Below the pieces are notes generated by a model. That model made no database searches. It saw nothing but the letters and a program-made list of their open reading frames with translations, and had not been told where the DNA came from. From Crenobacter cavernae (GTDB lineage Bacteria > Pseudomonadota > Gammaproteobacteria > Burkholderiales > Chromobacteriaceae): DNA of 64,000 bases. The stretch lies in contig NZ_CP031337.1 in assembly GCF_003355495.1 (NCBI RefSeq), forward strand, positions 811,001 to 875,000, read 5' to 3'. This document shows, one piece after another, positions 7,982 through 14,339 of the stretch; position 1 is the stretch's first letter, and every line of letters starts with the position of its first letter. The translations under genes and the position numbers were made by a program.

Positions 7982-8497
7982 TTATTCGCCGCGGTAGACG
8001 ATGTCGGCGCGACGGTTCTCGGCGTGGTCGGCGTCGGCGCTGCCGGTCGCGCGCGGTTTTTCCTTGCCGTAGCTGACCGCCTCGACCTGGTTTTCCTTCA
8101 CGCCCAGCACCTGCAGCGATTTCTTCACCGCCTCGGCGCGACGTTGGCCGAGCGCGATGTTGTACTCGCGGCTGCCGCGCGCGTCGGTGTTGCCCTGGAG
8201 CTGGACGCCCTTGGCCGGGTTGGCCGACAGGTAGCCGGCGTGAGCCGACACGGTGCCCTTGTCCTGCTCCTTGACGCTCGACGCGTCGTAGTCGAAGTAG
8301 ACGCTGCGCTTGGCCAGCGGGCTGTTCGGGTCTTTCAGCGGGTCGAGCGCGCCCGCGTTGCCGGCGGCACCGGTCGAGGCGCCCGCGTTCGCACCGGCGC
8401 CGCCGGCGTTGGCGTTCGCGTCGGCCGGCTTGGTGGTCGAGCACGCGGCCAGCGCGGTCACGATGGAAAGGCCGATCAGGGTGGTCTTCAAGTTCAT
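7982..8497 (-). CDS. pal: Peptidoglycan-associated lipoprotein Pal
   Basis: The 171-residue precursor has a lipoprotein signal with lipobox ALAAC near residues 15 to 19, an Ala/Gly/Asn-rich spacer, and an OmpA-type peptidoglycan-binding domain from about residue 65. That domain contains VYFDYDASSV, LQGNTDARGSREYNIALGQR (with the conserved Asp and Arg that bind diaminopimelate) and AENRRADIVY. Pal anchors the outer membrane to the wall and interacts with TolB. It lies 22 bases after tolB, preceded by an AGGAAACC ribosome site. Confidence 0.97.
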   Translation of the reverse strand: MNLKTTLIGLSIVTALAACSTTKPADANANAGGAGANAGASTGAAGNAGALDPLKDPNSPLAKRSVYFDYDASSVKEQDKGTVSAHAGYLSANPAKGVQLQGNTDARGSREYNIALGQRRAEAVKKSLQVLGVKENQVEAVSYGKEKPRATGSADADHAENRRADIVYRGE

Positions 8498-8518
8498 GGG
8501 GTTTCCTTTTTCTTGGGG

Positions 8519-9820
8519 TTAAGGCGTGTTGAACGGCCCCCAGGCCGGGTCCTGCACGTCGCCGTTGACGGTGCCCAGACGGATGCGTTGCCCGTTCTCG
8601 GGGTTGATCGCGTACAGCACGCTCTGGCGGCCTTCGTCGCTCGCGTAGAGCACCATCTGGCCGTTCGGCGCGAAGCTCGGGCGTTCGTTGTACGCGGCGT
8701 CGGACAGCACGCGCGAGTCGTGGCTGCCGAATTCCTGCACCATCACGCGAAAGCGCCCACCTTCCTTGCGGATGAAGGTGAAGCGCTTGCCGTCGGGCGC
8801 GACCTTCGGCGACACGTTGTAGCCGCCCTGGAAGGTCAGCCTTTGCGGCGTGCCGCCGTTCGCGTCGACGCGGTAGATCTGCGGGCCGCCGCTGCGGTCT
8901 GACACGAACAAGAGGCTGTTGCCGTCGGGCGTCCACGTCGGCTCGGTATCGATCGCCTCGCCGTAGGCGACGCGCTTGGGCGAACCGCCCTCGGCGTTCA
9001 TCACGTAGATCTGCGAGTTGCCGCTGGTGGTCAGCGTCAGCGCGAGGCGCGTACCGTCCGGGCTCCAAGCCGGTGCCGAGTTGCTGCCCTTGAAGTTGCC
9101 GACCGCGCGGCGCTCGCCGGTGGACAGGTCCTGCACCCACACCACCGGCTTCTTGGTCTCGAACGACACGTAGGCGAGGTAACGGCCGCTCGGCGACCAC
9201 GCCGGCGAGATGATCGGCTCTTTCGAGCGCAACACCGTCTGCGGGCGGCTGCCGTCGACGTCGGCGATCTGCAGCTGGTAGTCGCGGCCGCTCTGCAGCA
9301 CGTAGGCGATGCGCGTATTGAACACGCCCTTCTGCCCGGTGATCGCCTCGTAGATCATGTCGGCGATCGTGTGCGCGACGTCGCGCGCGCGCTCGGGCGG
9401 CACGGTGAATTCGCCCTGCGTCAACTGACGCCGGCTCGCCACTTCCAGGAGCTGGAAGCGGATCTTCACCTCGCCGCCGCCGGCCGCCTCGACCTTGCCG
9501 ACCGCCAGATACTTGGCGCCAGCGCCCTGCCAGTCGGGGTAGCGGACTTCCTGCGGCGTGAACGGCAGGTTGGCGACGCCGTCGGCGGGCACGATGCTGA
9601 ACGCGCCGGTGAAGACCAGGTCCTTCTTCACCGTCGGCGTCAGCGGCTCGCGCACGCGGCTCGTCTCGTCCTTGAACGGCGCGATCGCGATCGGCAGCCG
9701 GCTCGCTGCGCCGCCGACGATCTCTACCGTCATTTCGGCGCGCGCGACGAGCGCGACGCCCAGCAACATCAGGCCCATCAGCCAGCTTCGCCAGCCAGGG
9801 GAACGAGTAAACATCGACAT
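8519..9820 (-). CDS. tolB: Tol-Pal system periplasmic protein TolB
   Basis: With the ATG at 9820 the product is 433 residues, close to E. coli TolB (430). GGAG stands 5 bases before this ATG, whereas the longer frame starts at a TTG (9859) overlapping tolA. A Sec signal peptide precedes ARAEMTVEIV. The N-terminal domain (to about 150) is followed by a beta-propeller of WD40-like repeats with the recurrent pattern SPAWSPSGRYLAYVS, APAWSPDGTRLALTL, EPTWTPDGNSLLFVS and SPKVAPDGKRFTFI. TolB bridges Pal and the inner-membrane TolQRA complex during outer-membrane constriction. Confidence 0.95.
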   Translation of the reverse strand: MSMFTRSPGWRSWLMGLMLLGVALVARAEMTVEIVGGAASRLPIAIAPFKDETSRVREPLTPTVKKDLVFTGAFSIVPADGVANLPFTPQEVRYPDWQGAGAKYLAVGKVEAAGGGEVKIRFQLLEVASRRQLTQGEFTVPPERARDVAHTIADMIYEAITGQKGVFNTRIAYVLQSGRDYQLQIADVDGSRPQTVLRSKEPIISPAWSPSGRYLAYVSFETKKPVVWVQDLSTGERRAVGNFKGSNSAPAWSPDGTRLALTLTTSGNSQIYVMNAEGGSPKRVAYGEAIDTEPTWTPDGNSLLFVSDRSGGPQIYRVDANGGTPQRLTFQGGYNVSPKVAPDGKRFTFIRKEGGRFRVMVQEFGSHDSRVLSDAAYNERPSFAPNGQMVLYASDEGRQSVLYAINPENGQRIRLGTVNGDVQDPAWGPFNTP

Positions 9821-9855
9821 GGGTTCTCCAGCAGGGTTCAAAATCGGGCAGTCAT

Positions 9856-10740
9856 TCAATGCGGGCGGAACACCAGCCTGACCGTCCGGACGTCGTCGAA
9901 AGCCATGCCCGGCATCAGGCTGGGGAAGGTGCGCGCCTCTTTCACCGCGCGCTGTACCGCCGCATCGTAGGCGGCATTGCCGCTCGACTTGATCACTTGC
10001 ACGCCGCGCACTTCGAGGCTGGGCAACAGCGCCACCCGCAGCTCGACTGACGGGTTGCCGGACAAATCGTCGGGGACCTGCACCAGCGGGCGCACCTTCT
10101 GCACCACGCGGTTCTGATAGGCAGCAAGGTTGGCCGAGCCATTGACCGCACCGCCTTCGACGCCCTGCCCCTTCGCGCCGGCCTGCGTGACGCGGTCCTT
10201 ACCAGTACCTTTGCTGCCCTGGCCGAGCTCGGCCAACATGTCGTCGGCCTCCTGGCTCGCGCGGCCGGCCGGCTTGGCGGGTTTCGCCGGCTTGGCGTCG
10301 GCCTTGGCCATTTTGTCCGGCGCAGGCTTGGCGTTGGCCTTCGGCTTGGGTTCGGGCTTAGCTTCCGTCTTGGGCACCGGCTTGGGCTGCGGTTTCGGTT
10401 CGGGCTTGGGTTCGGGCTTATGCACCGGCCTCGGCGTTTCGGGCTCGGGCTTGGGCGGCGTATCCTTTGGCGGCTTGCGGCCGAGGTTGATCTCGGCCGG
10501 CGGCGCGGGCGGCTGCGGTGCCGGAGCCGGCGACGGGGCCTCCACCGGCGCGACCGGCTCGACCTCGACCGCGGCGGTCTTGGCGGCCGGCGCGCCGCCG
10601 CCTTCCCACAGCTCGACCGACAAGGCCGGCTGCGGCACGTTCTTCGGCTGCCACCACTGGGCCCACAGCACCGCCAGCCCGATCAGGGCGTGCAGCACGA
10701 GCGACGCGAACCAAGGCCAGGAAGTGCGACGCGGACTCAT
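9856..10740 (-). CDS. tolA: Cell envelope integrity protein TolA
   Basis: The 294-residue protein has one N-terminal membrane segment (FASLVLHALIGLAVLWAQWW, residues about 11 to 30). A long low-complexity region (about 65 to 160) follows, full of Pro, Lys, Glu and Ala repeats such as PEPKPEPKPQPKP. The C-terminal TonB/TolA-like domain (about 205 to 294) contains ELRVALLPSLEVRGVQVIKS and DAAVQRAVKEA. It spans the periplasm and, powered by TolQR, contacts TolB and Pal. The start overlaps the tolR stop by four bases. One TTG-GCC-GAG word is read as Leu-Ala-Glu at 10228-10236. Confidence 0.93.
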   Translation of the reverse strand: MSPRRTSWPWFASLVLHALIGLAVLWAQWWQPKNVPQPALSVELWEGGGAPAAKTAAVEVEPVAPVEAPSPAPAPQPPAPPAEINLGRKPPKDTPPKPEPETPRPVHKPEPKPEPKPQPKPVPKTEAKPEPKPKANAKPAPDKMAKADAKPAKPAKPAGRASQEADDMLAELGQGSKGTGKDRVTQAGAKGQGVEGGAVNGSANLAAYQNRVVQKVRPLVQVPDDLSGNPSVELRVALLPSLEVRGVQVIKSSGNAAYDAAVQRAVKEARTFPSLMPGMAFDDVRTVRLVFRPH

Positions 10741-11150
10741 CGGGCCGTGCTGTCCTGCTTGACGGTCAAGGCGACGCGTTTGACGCCGGCCTCGTACAGC
10801 TCGTCGGCGACCTTCACCACGTCCTGGTACTTCGCCTCGCCCGACGCCGACACCGCGACCGGCCGGCCGCTGGCGGCGAGTTCGGCGACGCGCGGCAGCG
10901 CCGCCTCGATCGACTCGAAAGGCTGCACCCGGCTTTCATCGACCAGCTTCACCTGGCCGTCGGACAAGAGCTGCAGTTCGAGCGGCTGCGTCTCGACGGC
11001 GCGCGCGTTCGACACGCTCGGCACGTCGATCACGCCGGGCGTGAACAGCGGCGTGGTCACCATGAAGATCACCAGCAGCACCAGCATCACGTCGATGTAG
11101 GGCACGACGTTCATCTGGTTCATCTGGCGGCGGGGTCGTCGGTTCAGCAT
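10737..11150 (-). CDS. tolR: Biopolymer transport protein TolR (ExbD family)
   Basis: The 137-residue protein begins with a short basic segment and MNQMNVVPYIDVMLVLLVIF, the ExbD/TolR membrane helix with its essential aspartate. A periplasmic domain (LQLLSDGQVKLVDES, KYQDVVKVADELYEAGVKRV) follows. TolR and TolQ form the proton-driven motor that energises TolA. The neighbour upstream should be tolQ, but a methyltransferase gene occupies that position, so the TolQ partner must be encoded elsewhere. The pair ExbB/ExbD is an alternative reading, but direct coupling to tolA-tolB-pal favours TolR. Confidence 0.9.
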   Translation of the reverse strand: MLNRRPRRQMNQMNVVPYIDVMLVLLVIFMVTTPLFTPGVIDVPSVSNARAVETQPLELQLLSDGQVKLVDESRVQPFESIEAALPRVAELAASGRPVAVSASGEAKYQDVVKVADELYEAGVKRVALTVKQDSTAR

Positions 11151-11165
11151 GGTCGGGTTCTGTCT

Positions 11166-11861
11166 TTATTCAGTTCGGACGGCGCGTTCCATTCCGCCGC
11201 GCACATGCGCGAGCGTCAGCCCGTCGCCCATCGGCAGCACCGTCACGTCGACGCGCGGATCGGCGATCAAGGCCGTGTTGAACGCGGCGAGGATGCCGAC
11301 GCCGGGCGGATCGTCGGGCTGCGGGTCGGCCACGCGGCCGTTAAGGAACACGTTATCGATGGCGATCACGCCACCGCGACGCACCAGTTTCAGGCACGCC
11401 TCGAAGTAGGCCGGCGTGTTCGGCTTGTCGGCGTCGATCAGCGCGATATCGAAGCGGCCGGCCTGGCCTTGCTCCAGCAGCTCGGCCAACGTTTCGAGCG
11501 CAGGCTTAAGCCTAAGTTCGATCTTGCCGTCGACACCGGCAGCGCGCCAGTGCTCGCGTGCGATCTGCGTGAAGATGTCGGACACGTCGCAGGCGACGAT
11601 CTCGCCGTCCGGCGGCAGCGCCTCGGCCACCGCCAGCGAACTGTAGCCGGTGAAAACGCCGATCTCGAGATAACGTCGCGCGCGGGTCAGCCTCACCAGC
11701 CACTGGAGCAAAGCCCCCTGCTCGGGGGCGAGCTGCATCTTGGCGAGCCGATGGTTCGCTGTCTCCTCGCGCAAGCGCGCGAGCGCCGGCGATTCGTTCA
11801 CGCCGACGCCGAGCAGGTAGTCGTACAGACGGTTGTCGAGCGACATCGTTCGCCGCGTCAT
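11166..11861 (-). CDS. Class I SAM-dependent O-methyltransferase (caffeoyl-CoA OMT-like)
   Basis: The 231-residue product (ATG at 11861, AGAGG 5 bases upstream; a TTG at 11882 would add seven residues) resembles the methyltransferase_3/catechol OMT-like group. SAM-binding motif I is YLEIGVFTGYSSLAVAEAL near residue 60, followed by EIVACDVSD. The metal-binding and catalytic part includes FDIALIDADKPN near 140 and GGVIAIDNVFLNGRV near 170. Natural substrates of the bacterial members are mostly unknown. The gene ends 16 bases before tolR starts, so it may be the first gene of this tol transcript. It carries one Leu-Ala-Glu copy of the repeated word. Confidence 0.85.
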   Translation of the reverse strand: MTRRTMSLDNRLYDYLLGVGVNESPALARLREETANHRLAKMQLAPEQGALLQWLVRLTRARRYLEIGVFTGYSSLAVAEALPPDGEIVACDVSDIFTQIAREHWRAAGVDGKIELRLKPALETLAELLEQGQAGRFDIALIDADKPNTPAYFEACLKLVRRGGVIAIDNVFLNGRVADPQPDDPPGVGILAAFNTALIADPRVDVTVLPMGDGLTLAHVRGGMERAVRTE

Positions 11862-11880
11862 CTTGCCTCTTTCAAATGAC

Positions 11881-11900
11881 AAAACGCCCGAAAGGGCGTT
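11881..11900 (-). terminator. Terminator of the DUF3460 gene
   Basis: On the minus strand AACGCCC-TTTC-GGGCGTT (11900-11883) is followed by TTGTC with a short T run. It lies just past the DUF3460 stop and before the methyltransferase start. Confidence 0.65.
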
Positions 11901-11921
11901 CTAGGGGCGCTCTACCGCCGC

Positions 11922-12107
11922 TCAGTCGGGCTGGTAGACGTAGGGCTTCTGCGGCACGCATGCTTCCTTGAAGCGACGCTGCTCGTCGAGATCGATCTTC
12001 CTGTCCCACCAGGTCAGGCGCAGCTCGCGACGCTCGCTGTCGATCTCCGGGTTCTGCTTCAGAAAACCGTTCATGAATTCGGTAAAGTCAGACTGGTACA
12101 TGCTCAT
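11922..12107 (-). CDS. DUF3460 family protein
   Basis: The 61-residue cytosolic protein begins MSMYQSDFTEFMNGFLKQNP, with an acidic and aromatic-rich body (RLTWWDRKIDLDEQRRF) and ends PYVYQPD. It matches my recollection of DUF3460, a small family of betaproteobacteria with no known function. GGAGG stands 7 bases before the ATG. It forms its own unit between the tRNA gene and the tol cluster. Confidence 0.85.
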   Translation of the reverse strand: MSMYQSDFTEFMNGFLKQNPEIDSERRELRLTWWDRKIDLDEQRRFKEACVPQKPYVYQPD

Positions 12108-12164
12108 GCTGGAACCTCCACTAAACCCCGCTAGTGTACTCCAAAACCCGCACGCGCGATCCGC

Positions 12165-12194
12165 TTGTCAGCACCCACCCACCATGCATACAAT
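12165..12194 (+). promoter_or_regulatory. Sigma-70 promoter of tRNA-Ala
   Basis: A -35 box TTGTCA (12165-12170) and a -10 box TACAAT (12189-12194) are separated by 18 bases and end 9 bases before the first base of the tRNA. Confidence 0.65.
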
Positions 12195-12203
12195 CATCAT
12201 CAG

Positions 12204-12279
<76 letters not shown>

Positions 12280-12712
12280 ATAAATTCAACGACTTACGGC
12301 GAATTTTTTCGTTTTTTGTCGGTCTCGATTTTTCCGTAAGTCCAATATAAGTCCAGCCAAAAAACCTACGGGCACAGCTGGCGGCATACCGATGTGTTTT
12401 AGCGTGAGACACAAGGCCCAAGACAAAGCTCCCGTCCGGGAGCTTTTGTGTTTTCCGCCCCCTCTTCCCAAAGCTCCAACGGCTTCATTTGCCACGCGTT
12501 GGCATGTCCGCAAGCTCAGCCACCCCGTTTCCGGCCATGATTGGAGGGCGCGGCAAAGGATGACGAGAAATTCCAATCATGATGACGACTCCGCGGACCA
12601 CTTAACGAACCCGCCGGTGAGCGTGACGATCACACTGATTGAAAAGCACACCACACCGGTGCGCTTGTCGAGTCATCCAAGCCGTTTGTGCTTTCGGACT
12701 CGGACTTGCAAG
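12280..12712. other. Non-coding stretch downstream of tRNA-Ala
   Basis: No convincing gene is seen here. The first 80 bases are AT-rich and contain an inverted repeat ACTTACGG/CCGTAAGT (around 12291 and 12337) and two nearby copies of AAGTCCA. This resembles the clutter left at tRNA 3' ends by integrating elements, but no integrase gene and no second copy of the tRNA 3' end were found. A terminator lies at 12425-12446. Confidence 0.4.
12425..12446 (+). terminator. Strong hairpin terminator
   Basis: Arms AAAGCTCCCG (12425-12434) and CGGGAGCTTT (12437-12446) have a two-base loop and are followed by TGTGTTTT. It could end the tRNA-Ala transcript or be left from a lost gene. Confidence 0.7.
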
Positions 12713-13771
12713 CTATGAATGCCGATGGCGGTGGTGGATGTCCGGGTAATGCGCGTGCTTATGCGTGACAGGGATATGGCGATGCGGGTGGGTATGCGGT
12801 TCGGTGCCGTCCCACTCGAAATCATGCTCGTGCTGATGGTGCGCATCGTGTACATGCCGATGGCGATGCTCGAGGGCTTCGTGGCTATGCTCGTGTTCAT
12901 GCCGCTCGGTCAGGTGCAGCCACACGCCGGCCGCCATCAGCGCACTTGCCAGCCAGAACAGCAGCGACGTGCTGTCACCCAGCATCAGGATCGCCGTGGC
13001 GGCGCCGATGAACGGCGCGGTCGAGAAGTAGGCGCCGGTCCGCGCGGCGCCCAAACCGCGCAGCGCCAGCACGAACAACACCAGGCTCACGCCATAGCCC
13101 AGGAAACCGATCAGCATGGCCGGGGCGGCGACGGTAACGGTTGGCAAGGTCGAGCCAGCGAACAATGCCACGCCCAGGTTGACCGAGCCGGCAACCAGCC
13201 CCTTGATTCCAGCGATGAACAGCGCGTCGCTGGCCGAGACCTTGCGCGTGAGGTTGTTGTCGACGGCCCAGGCGAGGCACGCCGCCGCGATCAGCGCGGG
13301 GCCAGCGAATCCGGCCGTGGCTTGGCCTGCACCCGGGACAGCCAGCAGTGCCCCGCCGGCGACGATCAGCACCATGCCGAGCACGATGCGGCGATCGGCG
13401 TTTTCACGGAACACCACCCAGGCGAGCACGGCGGTCAGCACCGCTTCGAGGTTGAGCAGCAGCGAAGCCGTCGCCGCTTCCGTGTGTGCCAGCCCGGCCA
13501 TCAACAGCACCGGTCCGGCGACGCCGCCGGCGGCAATCGCACCGAGCAACCACGGCCACTCGACCATTGGCAATCCCGGAGATTTCCAGCCGCGGTCGCG
13601 AAACAGCCTGACCAGAGTCAGGCCGACGCCGCTGCCGAGATACAGCAGTCCGGCCAGCAGGAACGGCGAAACGCTGCCGGCGAACAGCTTGGCGAAGGGG
13701 GTACTCGCGCCGAACAGGGCGGCGGCGCCCAGGGCGGCCAGTACCGCCGGCGAAAAATCCAGCGATTTCAT
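12713..13771 (-). CDS. DMT/EamA family transporter with histidine-rich C-terminal tail
   Basis: The 352-residue protein has about ten predicted membrane segments forming two EamA repeats (for example FSPAVLAALGAAALFGASTP at the start and PAMLIGFLGYGVSLVLFVLA later). From about residue 285 to the end it carries a cytosolic tail very rich in His (HEHEHSHEALEHRHRHVHD and more), a likely metal-binding region. The ATG overlaps the MerR-family stop by one base (TGATG), so the two are translationally coupled. A role in metal handling is inferred from the tail and the neighbours; the substrate is not known. It carries none of the TTGGCCGAG words. Confidence 0.85.
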   Translation of the reverse strand: MKSLDFSPAVLAALGAAALFGASTPFAKLFAGSVSPFLLAGLLYLGSGVGLTLVRLFRDRGWKSPGLPMVEWPWLLGAIAAGGVAGPVLLMAGLAHTEAATASLLLNLEAVLTAVLAWVVFRENADRRIVLGMVLIVAGGALLAVPGAGQATAGFAGPALIAAACLAWAVDNNLTRKVSASDALFIAGIKGLVAGSVNLGVALFAGSTLPTVTVAAPAMLIGFLGYGVSLVLFVLALRGLGAARTGAYFSTAPFIGAATAILMLGDSTSLLFWLASALMAAGVWLHLTERHEHEHSHEALEHRHRHVHDAHHQHEHDFEWDGTEPHTHPHRHIPVTHKHAHYPDIHHRHRHS

Positions 13772-14259
13772 CAGTGCTTTCCAGAAGACGATGCCGGGTC
13801 GGTGGCGCAATGGCTGCCGGCGACATGGCTCGGCAGCGCGGACGGGCTGCGCCAGGCCGCGTCGCCGGGCTGATCGAGTTCGCGCAGGATGCCGCAGTCG
13901 CGCGTCGCCCGGGCCGCATGGCACTGGCCACGCAGTTCGGTCAGCTGCGCGGCCAGCGCCTTCAATTCCGCCATCCTAGCCTGGACATGCTCCAGATGGG
14001 CGTCGATCAGCTCGTTGATCGACTCGCAGCTGGCGTCCGGTTCGACGCGTGCCTGCAGCAGCGCCCGGATCTCGCCGTGGGTCATGTCCAGTGCCCGGCA
14101 GCGGCGGATGAACGTCAACCGCTCCAGGTGGCCGTGGTCGTACTGCCGGTAGTTGTTGGCTTCATCGCGCACCGCGGCGGGCAGCAAGCCCTCGCGTTCG
14201 TAGTAGCGCACCGTCTCGACCAGGCAGCCGGCCTGCTTCGCCAATTCGCCGATTTTCAT
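13771..14259 (-). CDS. MerR family Pb(II)/Cd(II)-responsive regulator (PbrR/CadR group)
   Basis: The 162-residue protein begins MKIGELAKQAGCLVETVRYY, the MerR winged helix-turn-helix, followed by the long dimerisation helix. Metal-site cysteines are at 78, 113 and 122. The same numbering is known, as I recall, for the lead sensor PbrR691, while CadR has a shorter last interval. The C-terminus is HCATDPASSSGKH. The gene is divergent from the P-type ATPase gene and upstream of the DMT transporter gene, with which it overlaps. It should activate the 19-bp-spacer promoter at 14277 when metal is bound. Confidence 0.9.
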   Translation of the reverse strand: MKIGELAKQAGCLVETVRYYEREGLLPAAVRDEANNYRQYDHGHLERLTFIRRCRALDMTHGEIRALLQARVEPDASCESINELIDAHLEHVQARMAELKALAAQLTELRGQCHAARATRDCGILRELDQPGDAAWRSPSALPSHVAGSHCATDPASSSGKH

Positions 14260-14276
14260 GGGCAGTCCTTTTCCGC

Positions 14277-14307
14277 TTGACCCTGTAGCAGCTTCAGGGT
14301 GTTGAAT
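14277..14307 (+). promoter_or_regulatory. MerR-type promoter/operator of the P-type ATPase gene
   Basis: A -35 TTGACC (14277-14282) and a -10 TTGAAT (14302-14307) are separated by 19 bases, the over-long spacer typical of MerR-activated promoters. The spacer region holds the dyad ACCCTG (14280-14285) / CAGGGT (14295-14300). The arrangement is very like operators of cadA and pbrA genes. Confidence 0.85.
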
Positions 14308-14339
14308 GCCGAGCATACGACGAAAAATGGAGTCCCACC

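Noticed and set aside
12280..12400. Attachment site of an integrated element at tRNA-Ala
   Set aside because: No integrase gene and no second copy of the tRNA 3' end were found in the window. It is kept only as a weak hint.
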